A stretch of 64,000 nt of DNA from an uncultured Clostridia bacterium (GCA_944386595.1 CALXBQ010000001.1:1-64000), one strand, 5' to 3'. Numbered from the stretch's first letter, positions 1 to 9,693 are shown. Notes: generated by a model not told the origin, from the letters alone. Made by a program: numbers and translations.

Positions 1-1271
1 GCCTGATCAAAATCTGCAATAATATCCTCGATGTTCTCGCATCCCACGGAAACTCTGATGAGCTCAGGAAGTATTCCGCCCTTCAGCTGATCCTCCTCGG
101 AAAGCTGTCTGTGAGTGGTGGACGCAGGGTGCAGCACGCTGGTTCTGATGTCGCCGACGTGAACCACGATGCTTGCAAGCTCAAGGTTTTCGAGGAACTT
201 CTCTCCCGCAGTTCTGCCGCCTTTGACGCCGAAGCTCAAAACTCCGCCTGCGCCGTTTGGCAGATACTTCTGCGCTCTCTCGTAATCCTCGTCTCCCTCA
301 AGACCCGGGTACTTCACCCAGTCGGTCATAGGATGATCTTTCAGGAATTTTGCAAGAGCGAGAGCGTTTTGGCTGTGTCTTTCCATCCTCAGGTGCAGTG
401 TATCGAGTCCCTGAATAGTGAGGAACGCATTCATAGGCGCCATGGTGCAGCCCAGGTCGCGGAGCATCTGCGCTCTCAGCTTCACGGAGAAGGCCTGATC
501 GCCGAACTTCTCGTAGTACTTAAGGCCGTGGTAGCTTTCGTCAGGCTCCACCATTCCCGGGAACTTATCGGCGTGGGCGTTCCAGTCGAACTTTCCTCCC
601 TCTACCACCATACCGCCGACGCTGGTGGCGTGTCCGTCTGACCATTTTGTAGTGGAATGTACGACAAAGTCTGCGCCGTGCTCAAGCGGTCTGCAAAGAA
701 CCGGTGAAGCCAGTGTATTATCAACCACCAGAGGCACGCCTATTCTCTTTGCGGCTCTTGAAAACTTCTCTATGTCCAGAACTCCGAGGGCCGGATTTCC
801 TAAGGACTCGCCAAAGAGCGCCTTTGTCTCCGGTCTTGCCATGGCCACGATTTCATCCTCGGAAAGGTTCTGGTCGATGAATGTAACGTCTATTCCCATC
901 TTCTTAAAAGTTACCCCGAAGAGGTTGTGAGTTCCGCCGTAGATGTTGGCGGCCGCGATTATGTGATCTCCCGCTTCGCAGATGTTGAGCATGGTTATCA
1001 TATTGGCTGCCTGTCCGGAGCTTGCGGCTATGGCTGCCGTTCCTCCCTCCAGAGCCGCCATCTTCTCTTCAAGCATATTCACCGTCGGGCTTCCCAGACG
1101 GGTATACATGAAGTCGGCGCTTTCAAGGTCGAAAAGCTTCGCAACGTCTGCGGCGTTATAGTATCTGTAGGTTGTATTCTGCACGATAGGCGGCACCTGG
1201 GGCTGACCGCTTTCAGCCTTGTAGCCTGCCTGTATGCACTGGGTCTCAATCCTGTATTTCTTGTCCGGCAT
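1..1271 (-). CDS. metY: O-acetylhomoserine aminocarboxypropyltransferase (partial, C-terminus cut by window edge)
   Basis: PLP enzyme of the Cys/Met metabolism family that makes homocysteine from O-acetylhomoserine and sulfide. The reading frame starts with MPDKKYRIETQ at 1271, preceded by AAGGAG, and is still open at base 1, so about 423 residues are visible of a family length near 430. The motif HSTTKW (639-656 region) supplies the Schiff-base lysine, about K209, and the VVDNT segment supplies the cofactor-binding Asp. The N-terminal ETQCIQAGY and the internal MVEPDESYHGL are typical of the MetY rather than the MetB branch. It stands alone; the next gene upstream is tRNA-Arg on the same strand with its own terminator. 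The branch assignment (MetY against a methionine gamma-lyase) rests on recognition, not on a search. Confidence 0.9.
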   Translation of the reverse strand, partial: MPDKKYRIETQCIQAGYKAESGQPQVPPIVQNTTYRYYNAADVAKLFDLESADFMYTRLGSPTVNMLEEKMAALEGGTAAIAASSGQAANMITMLNICEAGDHIIAAANIYGGTHNLFGVTFKKMGIDVTFIDQNLSEDEIVAMARPETKALFGESLGNPALGVLDIEKFSRAAKRIGVPLVVDNTLASPVLCRPLEHGADFVVHSTTKWSDGHATSVGGMVVEGGKFDWNAHADKFPGMVEPDESYHGLKYYEKFGDQAFSVKLRAQMLRDLGCTMAPMNAFLTIQGLDTLHLRMERHSQNALALAKFLKDHPMTDWVKYPGLEGDEDYERAQKYLPNGAGGVLSFGVKGGRTAGEKFLENLELASIVVHVGDIRTSVLHPASTTHRQLSEEDQLKGGILPELIRVSVGCENIEDIIADFDQ

Positions 1272-1322
1272 TGTCTTATCTCCTTAAAAAATCAACTTAG
1301 CTTTATTGCCTGTACATAAAAT

Positions 1323-1349
1323 TCTATACCAATGCCCGTGTAAAATCAA
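1323..1349 (-). promoter_or_regulatory. candidate promoter of metY
   Basis: On the minus strand TTGATT (1344-1349) lies 15 bp before TATAGA (1323-1328), about 50 bp upstream of the metY start. The short spacer makes this only a candidate. Two close copies of TTTATAAACG (1366-1375 and 1378-1387) lie just upstream. Confidence 0.35.
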
Positions 1350-1391
1350 GAAATTCATCGCCGCGTTTATAAACGGGTTTATAAACGAAAA

Positions 1392-1413
1392 CAGCCCTCG
1401 CAAATGAGGGCTG
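1392..1413 (-). terminator. intrinsic terminator of tRNA-Arg
   Basis: Perfect 8-bp stem CAGCCCTC/GAGGGCTG with a 6-base loop, followed on the minus strand by TTTTCGTTTAT. It lies directly after the encoded CCA end of the tRNA. Confidence 0.85.
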
Positions 1414-1417
1414 CCCG

Positions 1418-1494
1418 TGGTGCGTCATACAGGACTCGAACCTGCGGCCTACTGATTCGGAATCAGGCACTCTATCCAACTGAGCTAATGACGC
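1418..1494 (-). tRNA. tRNA-Arg (anticodon CCG)
   Basis: Read on the minus strand the gene has acceptor arm GCGTCAT pairing with ATGACGC, D-arm GCTC/GAGT, anticodon loop TTCCGAA giving CCG (reads codon CGG), T-arm with TTCGAGT, and an encoded CCA at 1418-1420. The fifth base pair of the anticodon stem is a mismatch. Isolated single tRNA with its own terminator. Confidence 0.93.
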
Positions 1495-1635
1495 ATAACA
1501 CAGTTAGTATATAGGGACAGGCTTGTTTTGTCAAGGATTCCCGCTCATGGGAAGCCGGCGCGGTGAGCCGTCGCGCTTCAGTCTTTCGTAATGGAACGCG
1601 CTAAACAGACAGCCTGAAGGAGAAGGCTTTCCTGT

Positions 1636-1815
1636 TTTTTCAAAAATCGCAATTTGGGTATAGCAAAATTCAACCTTTTTGAACAAAATCTGCAAGGCAG
1701 GTATAACCGACAGCCAAAATAAGCTGCTCAGTTATACCTATCTCGCCTAAAATCCCGATACAGTATGAAATTCTTTATCCTGTTTTCTGTTTTTGTTGGA
1801 AAAAGGATAATCTCC
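1636..1815. repeat. palindromic AT-rich repeat, copy A
   Basis: Copy of a dispersed family also found at about 15240-15380 and 16410-16590. Shared features are a 5' ATCGCAATTT followed by a GGATA/GGTATA box, then CAACCT, an inner inverted pair CAGGTATAAC (1698-1707) and GTTATACCT (1731-1739) spaced 33 bp start to start, and a 3' GGATAA. It fills most of the gap between the tRNA and the adhesin gene. No gene is seen in 1495-1827. Confidence 0.7.
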
Positions 1816-1827
1816 AATCCTGTATCG

Positions 1828-4800
1828 TCATCGTCTTCTTCTGTATACTGCGGCTCCAGCAATCGTGGCAAGACCCATGAGAGCTGTCAGCATATACACC
1901 ATGATGCCTGTTGAATCGCCGGTCTTTGGCGAAATCTCGACCGTCCTCCCACCCGGAGTTATTATGAGGACCGTCTGATTCTCGTCGTTGATATCCTCGT
2001 GGTCTGCTATCAGCACTCCGTTGTAGTAGAGCTTTTCGAAGACTACCGTAGTCTTGCCTGCAAGATCGGATTCCTTAAAGTAGAACTTTATTTCTACCTC
2101 GCCGTCAGGTTTGTCCGGTGTAAAGGTTACGCTTCCAGTTATCTCCTTACCATCAGAAAGTACAGGAAGGTTCGTCTCCTTATCCATCAGAACGCCCTTG
2201 ATGGTGTATTCCTTACCCGGAATCAGGTTATGGTATTCCACTATGTCGGTAATGAGGCCCGTCGCCGTATGGCTGGCCTTGGTTCCGATTTCAGGAAAGT
2301 TAACCGTCTGCTCATCATCGTCATAATCCTTATGGTCTGAGGCGAGTTTTCCGTCAAGGTAAAGCTCCTCGAAGAATACTCCCGTTACTCCCTTAAGGGT
2401 CTCGGTGTTTACGGTAAACTCTACATCTACCTCGCCGTCTGCCTTTTCAGGTACGAACGTGGTTTCAGCAGTTATCTCTTTATCGTCTACCGTTATAGGC
2501 TCTTTCGTCTCAGGGTTCATAAGTGTTCCCTTTAAGGTGTACTCTTTACCCGGAGTAAGATCCCAGTAGTATACGGTATCAACTATGGTGGTTTCACCTA
2601 CAGTAGAAGAGATGTGGTCTTTTGTCGCCTTATCCCACGCCTTTGTCTTAATCTCAGGATTATCTTCATCAGGCGTCGGCTTATCCGGAGGTATTACAGG
2701 CGGAGGCGTTTCTCCCGGAGCCTTCTCGTTTTCGATTGGCCCTGCGTTTACATCATCAGCAGTGTTGAACTTAATCTGAATGGTGTCTGCCTCGTGATTC
2801 TGCCTTGCTGCTGTTACGTTCTTTGCATAGAAAAGATCGTCCGTCTTGTCTTCACCGTTTACGGTTACTGTAGGATCTATCGCCTTGCCGTCCAAAGTGT
2901 TGTAGATGATAACCGTAACCGTTCCGTCCTTATCAAAGCCTAATTCCACCGTGGCTCCGGTGTTTGTGGCAAAGATAAAGGTATCGCCCGGAAGCATTTC
3001 ATAGTTTCCGTCAGCATCTGCTGTTACTGTTTCCTTTACGCCGTCGCGGCTTCTCGTAACGTCGCCTGCGATAGCCGCCATGCTGAACTTACCAGTATGG
3101 GTATATGTCTGGAGGCCCTTTTCATCGAGAACTCCCTTATGGATTTCTTCAGACGGTTTTGGAGGCTGCTCGCCTTCGTCGTCATAGTCCCCGTCCCCGT
3201 TAAGGTCAAATCCTATGTCGCCAAGCGTTGTCTCTGTGGTGTAGACAGGGTCATGTATGATAGTCACATTTACCGCGTTGGAGCTTCCTGCTTCATTTAC
3301 AGTAATCTCATCTGTCTTTACGTTGAGGTTTTCTCCTTCTTCCGGTGTGAATGTAGAATCATACTTCTCATAGTATCCCGTGTAGCTTACGTCAGTAACG
3401 TAGTTTGTGGTGGTTCCGTCCAAAGTGTAGGTGTAGGTGTTTCCGGTTAAGGTTACCGAAAGCTCCTTGCCGTTTGGAAGGGTGATGCTCGCGGTCTCTC
3501 CGTTTGAAAGCTTAACTTCGGTAAGCGCCGCGTCCTTATCCTTCGTAATAGTCACGTTTCCTTCAGCTGCCGCCTGAGAAAGGTCAAATACCTTGCCGTT
3601 TACTGTGATGGCAGGCATAGGGTATCTGGTCTCAGTCCTTACGTTTATCGTCGCCTTGCCGTAGGAATCAAGAACCACGTTTCCGGATATGCCCTCTTCC
3701 TTGTAGTTAAACTCGCAAGGGGCGCTCTTATCATCGTCCGTCTCATTTACTACAAAGTAGAAAGGTGTCTCGTTAAGAACGTATCCGTCCTTTGTAGCTA
3801 TCTCCTTGAGGTAATACGTTCCGTTAGGAAGTTTTACTGTCTCAAGAGCTTTTCCGTTTTCATCAAATGTCACGCTGCCTACAAGGGTATCCTTTGGAAC
3901 CATCTTGATGATGCCTTCTCCTGCTGCGCCATTTGCGGTAATATCTTCAGCAGTGTATACGCCAAAGGTTGCTCCGCTTCCCGGTGTAAACTGGCCGCTC
4001 TCGTAATACGTCTCAAAGACTTTCTCAAGGTCAAGCTCTACCTCTACCCTCTTGTTGGTTAAGGTAAGAAGCGACCATACGATAGGTACGAACTGGTCTT
4101 CGTAGGTAAGCTCGACTTCGATGCCCTCACCGTTTGTAACGTAGCCGTTTGGAGCGTCAAGCTCGCGAATTATGTACTTTCCAAGATCAAGCGGTCTTGA
4201 AGTTGCTATACCGTTTTCATTGGTGGTTATGGTATCAACCAGCTTACTTGTTTCACTTCTGTTGGTGTTGTAGATGGATTCTACCTCGATAACTCCTACT
4301 CCGTTACCGGATTCAGCCGTGCCTGCGTACATGGTCATGGTGTATCCGTCCTTGTAGGTAAACTTCATAGGAGCATCTTCTGTCTGATTGGAGGTTATCA
4401 CTATTTCATAATATACGTCTCCGTTATCATCAAGGTTCCACGTGGTAGTCCACTCTACTCCGTTTACAGGTGAACCGCTCTTTGTCCTGTTATCAGGAGT
4501 AAGCCCTGAGTACCAGTCTATTATGTTATCGTGAGTTGCTTCTTCTCCGTCCTCATTTGAGGATTTTTCCATAAAGGCAAGAGTAGGAACTACGTGCTCA
4601 TATGCAGCATCAACTGATTCCTCCGGCACTATGATGGTAGCCTTCATGTAGCCTCCTGCATAGTACATCTCAGTCCTTACGTTGTCTTTAGTCAGGAAGT
4701 AGATAGGAGAATCAGGTTCAGTTGCGGTAAAGGTGGTTACTTTATCTTCATCGGTGTAGTTATATCCCGCGCCTGAATGAATCTCAGGAACTATGGTTCC

Positions 4801-7800
4801 GTCAGGACGGGTAATTACTGTAGTTGCAGTCTTTGTCTCTTTATCTGCACTTGCAGAGATTTCAAAGCCGTCCCACTTTGCGGTAAAGCCTGTAGCTTCG
4901 GTATCCGTAGGCTCCTGAGTAAAGTGTATCTCATATGCCTGAACAAGCATCTTCTTGAAGTTACCGTTTTCGTCGCACTCCTGCCACGTCTTTTCATCGT
5001 CAAGGAGCACTTTGTAGGTGGTTACTTCCTGCGTCTCGCCGTCAGGGTTTTCAGGGTCTACAGGTACGGTTTCAGTATGCTTTATGATAACGTAGATGGA
5101 ATCCGTTCCAGGGCTTCCGGTAAACGGCACCTGCGTCCAGCCTTCAGGTATCTTGTAATATACCTTCGGAGTTCCGTTTTCATCGGAATGTACCTTCTGG
5201 CGGACGTTTGTATATTCGCCGCCGGAGTAGTATCCTACGGTATCTATCATGTATTCAGTTACTTCTTCAGGCTGTCCTTCTTCGTTATCCTCGGTATACG
5301 TATGCTTTACGAGAACTTCTGTAAGCCTTACAGGGTTAACGAGTTCGTACTCTGTAATGGTGCTGTCTACGGTAAGGCCGTCGTAGAAGTTATCCCAAAG
5401 GTACTTCTCTTTGGTAATCTTAACGTCCTCATAGGTAGGGGCAACGTCGCCTTCATCTACATCGTCATAATCTCCGTCTCCGTTAGCGTCTACTCCCGGA
5501 GTCTTCGTAACCTTAAGGGTTCTCTCTTCCTTTACGAGGTCTTCATCGGTGAGGCGGTATCTGTCGTACTGCTTTTCGACAAAGCGCTCTGCTCCGATGT
5601 CGGATAGATCCACAGGGTCTCCGTTCATATCGGTTCCGTTTTCAGATCCGTTTGCCTCGTATGTATACGTGCTGTCAGCTACCGTAAGTATGGAGCCCTT
5701 TCCTCCTCCGATGATGGAAGTGTCATCACCTGAGATAAAGGTTTCAAGTAGGTCGAGCACTTCATCTCCCACGGAACCAGCCGGTACCGTTTCAGGGATT
5801 TCAAGAACGTATCCGTTTGCAGCCGTCGTAACCTTTGTAACCTTAAGGTCTGTTACGTTTACTCCGCCTGCCTGATAACTAAGCTCTGCGTATACGTCGT
5901 ATCTTATCTTAAACTTTCCGTCATCACTCATAGTCTCGTAGGAATACTGATAAGTGGTTCCCTTGTTTTCAGGAGATACGTATACACGTCTATAGTTATT
6001 TGTCTCACCGTCATTTACATCTGAATCTCTGTTAAGTAGATACCAGAGCTTCGCGCCGGAGCTGTGCTCTAACTCTCCCGTGTCATATACAGCGCCGCGA
6101 CCTGTAAAGAAGTGAGAAAGACTTGAGCTTACCTCTTCTTCCGCGTTACCGGTATTGGTAGATTTCGTCGTCGGTATGGTTATCAGCTCGTCCGTTTCCT
6201 TATCATAGATCTCAGGCCCCGAATTTCCGTCAGGGAGAAGTACATCATCTGCTGCGAATATGCCAAAGACTGCATCTTTTAGATTGCCCAGCATTTCCCA
6301 TACAGGCTCAAATATCTTAAGTCCGTCCTTGATGGTCTCCTTAAAGCCGATAAGTATCTCGCCAAGCTTCGTTATCTCTATCTGGCCTTTCGTCATATTG
6401 TTATCCATCTCAACGCACTGGTAGTGGTGGATATATGGATAGTCTTCAGGGTCATAATCAGGGTCAGCAGGCTCTGGATTTCCATACGGGTACTTATCGA
6501 TGTCACCGAAGTTACCGTCAACGTGTACGTCCTGCCTGGTTACGGTGAAGGTATAGAAGTTTACAACGTCGCCCAGCTTGTGGGTCTCGCTCCCGTTATA
6601 TTCTACCTTGTTGCCGTCTTTGTCGTAGGTTGTTACAAGCTGATCCCAGTCAGGACTTTCCTCGTTTAATATTCCGTCAAGGGCGTCCATTTCACCTGCA
6701 GGGCCGTAGTCGGCGTTCTCGCCTAAGCCTTCGTCATTACCGGAGTAATCTCCAACGAAGTATCCTTCAGGGAGCATAAACTCTGAAATCCTATACGTTC
6801 CCGCCTCAAGCTCATACGGAATGGTAAGCTCGCCGAACTCGTCTGCGACAAATACCTTTGAAGCGTCAGCGTCTATTGAAGGCCCGTTAGGAAGGTATCT
6901 TCCCACATTGCTTTCATCTGTCGGAATGTCCGTTCCGACAACTCCGCCCATGTACTGAATGTAGAATCTGGTTCCCTCAAAAGGCACTCTCTTATCGGTT
7001 TCCGTGTTGGTCTTTACTATCTTTACAACATTACGTATTTTGCGGTCTCTTACGTTGTATGAATAGTGGTTATCGTACTTGCCGTCAGCATCATATGCAA
7101 GATCAGAGCTGTCTTCAGCTGTCGGTCTTCCGTACTCGTACTCACCTACTACCACTCTGAAGGATTCAAGAACGTATGAGCTGTTATCCGCCGCAACTTC
7201 CTCCACCATATATTCGCCGTAAGGGGCATCAAGAAGCACGAGGCTTCCGTCTCTACCTATGTCAAGAGGAACGTCGTTGCAGCTTTCACCGCTATTATCT
7301 CTCGTAACTCTGTATATGGCCGTGCCTGATGTGTCGTACCCTTCAAATACGTATCTGATATATGGGTGGTTTTCATATCCTCCAGAAATGAGTCTTACCT
7401 TCCACTTGGAGTTTCTGGACTGGCTCGTTCCGCCGGAGTTATCAGGGTCAAAGACTTCATCGTTTTCGTTGGACTTTATTATGGTGATCTGTCCTCTGAA
7501 GTTGTCGTTGATAAAGGTCTCTTCGTCTGCCGTAATGGTAGTCGGCATCTCATCGATAGGAGCAGGGCCTTCGGTTACAGTGGAGCCGCTGTTGCCGCTT
7601 CCCGGGATAATCTTTACTTCAGCCTCAATATCTGTAAAGTCGCTTGCTTCGCAGGCGTAGTCTCTCTGATCGTGGGTTTCGGCGTAAAGAGTTACGGTGT
7701 AGGTTCTGATGCCGGAATCTGGCTCTATGAACCTTCCGTCAGGTCTCGTCTCAACAATCTTATACTCTACTTCAGCTTCCCACTCTACTTTGGTAGGCTC

Positions 7801-9429
7801 AACGGTATCGCAGCAGTGCTGCGTTGCTCCTTCTGTTCCTTCCGTAACGTCTTCACCGTCTTTCTGCCAGTGAGGTTTGGTTGAACCCGACTCCGTTCTC
7901 TTAAGGTCGTCTTCCTCTGTCCACAGAGTATCTGATAAGGTAGCAGTGCTTCCGTAAGCATCAAGGGTAACTGAATCTACCTCTACGCCGTTTCTGTAAA
8001 GGGTATACGTTGCGCCCAAAGTGGCGTCACCCATTGGAGTATTAACGTCACCGTCAAAGCCGGGATTAAGGTCGTCTTTACCTACAGGAAACTCGAACAT
8101 CGGATAGTATTCGTAATCAGGAATATCCGCCTGTTTCTGCTCGCAAGGGCCTACTTCCTGCGGCGGCTTTACTTCGTCTTCTGTGAACTTGACAAATCTC
8201 TTCAATGGGTCAGCTGCGCCTGTTGCCATAGCCTGTAAATGCTTGGTGCTTGAACCTGTTTCCCATATGAGAAGGTTATCAAGACAGTAGTTTGCAACGT
8301 ATGAGTCATTTTTCATAACTCTGTACACCATATCAGGGTTTGTAGTACCCGTTACCTCGTACTTGTAGAAGTAGTCTTCTCCGTCGATTATGGTATCAAC
8401 AGGATTTCCGTCAGCATCGGTAACGTAAATCTTTACGTTATCTGCTACCTGTGTTCCGTCTTTATCAAGAACCTTGGCAGGTACTGCATATCCATCTGCA
8501 ATAGGGAACAGCTTGGATTCATATACGTTGTCTCCGTCCTCATCTGTTACCTGTATAGCAAGCGGATTAGCTTCCAATGGATTACCTAACGCAGCAGGGA
8601 ATTTGTTATAGTTCTTTACCTTTTCCTCCATAAACCTGTAGATATCGTATGCAGGTTTACCGGAAAGAGGCGTCTGGTAATGGTTTGCAGGTATCGCCCC
8701 GGCATCAGGGCCATAAAGGCTCTTACCGAACTTAAGGCCGTTTGCTTTAAGGTTGAAATTCTCGTCTCTGTGCTGCTGCTGAGTCTCGTGAACAAGCTGC
8801 CTCGTTGCAGCTTCCCAGTCAGATGCGGTGTACTTACCATTACCGTACATCTTCATACCGGAGGCCTCTTTTTGCTTAACCCAGTCTAAGAAGCCCAGGC
8901 CTCCTTCGTCTGCTGATTTGGTAAGGTCAGATATTCCGCTTGTATCCTGTCTACCGAAAAGTAAAACCACTGATAAGTTTTCAAGAATATATTCCCTATC
9001 AGAGTTTTCGTAGATGGTTTCAAGCATAGAACTTTCGATTTTATTTCCCTTCAGCTTGGTATTTTCATTTACCTGAAGGCCGTGCTCCACGCAGTATGCT
9101 ACTTTTCCGTTTACCCTGTACGCCTTTAACTCGGCTGATTCGATAGGGTAAATGTTCTGAGTAGCTTTGGTCGTGGTAACTTTCTCGCTGTTGTAGTCGG
9201 CGATATACATATTAAGGTATCCTGTCTGATTTGAAGGATACGTATATGCCGCGCCGTTACCGTTAACGCAAAGCGTTCCACCCCAGCCGAACGTACCTGT
9301 TACAGCGTTAGTAGCTTCAGCCGTAATGCTGCTTAGCGGTACGCCGGTAAAGATAATGGCAAGGGATAGGACGCTTGCCATAAGTTTACGAAAAACCTTA
9401 TTCTTTTTCACGTTCTTTTTCGTGTCCAT
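1828..9429 (-). CDS. giant LPXTG-type cell-wall adhesin with thioester, Cna-B/SpaA and VaFE domains
   Basis: Secreted surface protein of 2533 residues. I place the start at MDTKKNVKK (9429), which has AGGAG six bases upstream; the open frame extends further to 9507 but without a better site. Residues 1-39 form a signal peptide ending near ITAEA. An N-terminal TQXA-like thioester domain is suggested by AYCVEHG (C113) and ATRQLVHE (Q211), the pair expected to form the internal Cys-Gln bond. The middle holds many beta-rich Cna-B/SpaA-type modules, with E-box segments such as YYLKE. Two VaFE (T-Q ester) repeats lie at about 2259-2485, each ending in FE-x-LY and DxxDExQTV. SPKTGD near 2498 is a variant sortase motif, followed by a hydrophobic helix and RRRR. 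No sortase gene is in the window. Role in attachment is inferred from the architecture. Confidence 0.9.
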   Translation of the reverse strand: MDTKKNVKKNKVFRKLMASVLSLAIIFTGVPLSSITAEATNAVTGTFGWGGTLCVNGNGAAYTYPSNQTGYLNMYIADYNSEKVTTTKATQNIYPIESAELKAYRVNGKVAYCVEHGLQVNENTKLKGNKIESSMLETIYENSDREYILENLSVVLLFGRQDTSGISDLTKSADEGGLGFLDWVKQKEASGMKMYGNGKYTASDWEAATRQLVHETQQQHRDENFNLKANGLKFGKSLYGPDAGAIPANHYQTPLSGKPAYDIYRFMEEKVKNYNKFPAALGNPLEANPLAIQVTDEDGDNVYESKLFPIADGYAVPAKVLDKDGTQVADNVKIYVTDADGNPVDTIIDGEDYFYKYEVTGTTNPDMVYRVMKNDSYVANYCLDNLLIWETGSSTKHLQAMATGAADPLKRFVKFTEDEVKPPQEVGPCEQKQADIPDYEYYPMFEFPVGKDDLNPGFDGDVNTPMGDATLGATYTLYRNGVEVDSVTLDAYGSTATLSDTLWTEEDDLKRTESGSTKPHWQKDGEDVTEGTEGATQHCCDTVEPTKVEWEAEVEYKIVETRPDGRFIEPDSGIRTYTVTLYAETHDQRDYACEASDFTDIEAEVKIIPGSGNSGSTVTEGPAPIDEMPTTITADEETFINDNFRGQITIIKSNENDEVFDPDNSGGTSQSRNSKWKVRLISGGYENHPYIRYVFEGYDTSGTAIYRVTRDNSGESCNDVPLDIGRDGSLVLLDAPYGEYMVEEVAADNSSYVLESFRVVVGEYEYGRPTAEDSSDLAYDADGKYDNHYSYNVRDRKIRNVVKIVKTNTETDKRVPFEGTRFYIQYMGGVVGTDIPTDESNVGRYLPNGPSIDADASKVFVADEFGELTIPYELEAGTYRISEFMLPEGYFVGDYSGNDEGLGENADYGPAGEMDALDGILNEESPDWDQLVTTYDKDGNKVEYNGSETHKLGDVVNFYTFTVTRQDVHVDGNFGDIDKYPYGNPEPADPDYDPEDYPYIHHYQCVEMDNNMTKGQIEITKLGEILIGFKETIKDGLKIFEPVWEMLGNLKDAVFGIFAADDVLLPDGNSGPEIYDKETDELITIPTTKSTNTGNAEEEVSSSLSHFFTGRGAVYDTGELEHSSGAKLWYLLNRDSDVNDGETNNYRRVYVSPENKGTTYQYSYETMSDDGKFKIRYDVYAELSYQAGGVNVTDLKVTKVTTAANGYVLEIPETVPAGSVGDEVLDLLETFISGDDTSIIGGGKGSILTVADSTYTYEANGSENGTDMNGDPVDLSDIGAERFVEKQYDRYRLTDEDLVKEERTLKVTKTPGVDANGDGDYDDVDEGDVAPTYEDVKITKEKYLWDNFYDGLTVDSTITEYELVNPVRLTEVLVKHTYTEDNEEGQPEEVTEYMIDTVGYYSGGEYTNVRQKVHSDENGTPKVYYKIPEGWTQVPFTGSPGTDSIYVIIKHTETVPVDPENPDGETQEVTTYKVLLDDEKTWQECDENGNFKKMLVQAYEIHFTQEPTDTEATGFTAKWDGFEISASADKETKTATTVITRPDGTIVPEIHSGAGYNYTDEDKVTTFTATEPDSPIYFLTKDNVRTEMYYAGGYMKATIIVPEESVDAAYEHVVPTLAFMEKSSNEDGEEATHDNIIDWYSGLTPDNRTKSGSPVNGVEWTTTWNLDDNGDVYYEIVITSNQTEDAPMKFTYKDGYTMTMYAGTAESGNGVGVIEVESIYNTNRSETSKLVDTITTNENGIATSRPLDLGKYIIRELDAPNGYVTNGEGIEVELTYEDQFVPIVWSLLTLTNKRVEVELDLEKVFETYYESGQFTPGSGATFGVYTAEDITANGAAGEGIIKMVPKDTLVGSVTFDENGKALETVKLPNGTYYLKEIATKDGYVLNETPFYFVVNETDDDKSAPCEFNYKEEGISGNVVLDSYGKATINVRTETRYPMPAITVNGKVFDLSQAAAEGNVTITKDKDAALTEVKLSNGETASITLPNGKELSVTLTGNTYTYTLDGTTTNYVTDVSYTGYYEKYDSTFTPEEGENLNVKTDEITVNEAGSSNAVNVTIIHDPVYTTETTLGDIGFDLNGDGDYDDEGEQPPKPSEEIHKGVLDEKGLQTYTHTGKFSMAAIAGDVTRSRDGVKETVTADADGNYEMLPGDTFIFATNTGATVELGFDKDGTVTVIIYNTLDGKAIDPTVTVNGEDKTDDLFYAKNVTAARQNHEADTIQIKFNTADDVNAGPIENEKAPGETPPPVIPPDKPTPDEDNPEIKTKAWDKATKDHISSTVGETTIVDTVYYWDLTPGKEYTLKGTLMNPETKEPITVDDKEITAETTFVPEKADGEVDVEFTVNTETLKGVTGVFFEELYLDGKLASDHKDYDDDEQTVNFPEIGTKASHTATGLITDIVEYHNLIPGKEYTIKGVLMDKETNLPVLSDGKEITGSVTFTPDKPDGEVEIKFYFKESDLAGKTTVVFEKLYYNGVLIADHEDINDENQTVLIITPGGRTVEISPKTGDSTGIMVYMLTALMGLATIAGAAVYRRRR

Positions 9430-9490
9430 AAGCATCTCCTTTCTCACGATTTTCGTTTCTGGTTTTTCTTTTTTCCGCCGCGCTTTTTTG

Positions 9491-9527
9491 TAAAAGAAAA
9501 CGCCCATGTAAAACCTACACAGGCGTT
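9491..9527 (-). terminator. intrinsic terminator-like hairpin inside the adhesin leader
   Basis: An 11-bp stem (arms 9499-9509 and 9517-9527, two G-U wobbles in the RNA) is followed on the minus strand by TTTTCTTTTAC. It sits between the likely promoter (9594-9622) and the adhesin start (9429), so it can act as an attenuator rather than as an end terminator. Confidence 0.6.
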
Positions 9528-9536
9528 TTGCCGCAG

Positions 9537-9584
9537 GACTATGAATACTTCACAGTCTCTCGTATATGACCGGCAGATGCCGGT
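9537..9584 (-). promoter_or_regulatory. two leader hairpins upstream of the adhesin attenuator
   Basis: GACTATGAA-TAC-TTCACAGTC (9537-9557) and ACCGGCA-GA-TGCCGGT (9569-9584) form two stems in the untranslated leader. I do not recognise a known riboswitch class; neither the c-di-GMP-I nor the c-di-GMP-II core is evident. Confidence 0.45.
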
Positions 9585-9593
9585 GTTTGTCTT

Positions 9594-9640
9594 TACTTAA
9601 AGCGCGAATCTATCTATGTCAACTTACCCTTACGGGTAAG
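9594..9640 (-). promoter_or_regulatory. promoter of the adhesin gene with adjacent inverted repeat
   Basis: On the minus strand TTGACA (9617-9622), a 17-bp spacer and TAAGTA (9594-9599) form a sigma-A type promoter. An inverted repeat CTTACCC-TTAC-GGGTAAG (9623-9640) abuts the -35 box and could be an operator. Confidence 0.55.
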
Positions 9641-9659
9641 GTAAAGCGACATTTTAAGG

Positions 9660-9693
9660 TATGAAAAACGCCCTGCTTTATTGCAAGGCGTTC
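9660..9693 (-). terminator. terminator after the toxin-antitoxin operon
   Basis: Stem AACGCC/GGCGTT extended by an inner TGC/GCA, followed on the minus strand by a TTTTTC run. It separates the toxin remnant from the adhesin promoter. Confidence 0.7.

Noticed and set aside
4777..5607. 276-codon frame antisense to the adhesin
   Set aside because: Antisense shadow in a Thr/Glu-rich gene; Tyr/Val/Arg-rich product without features.
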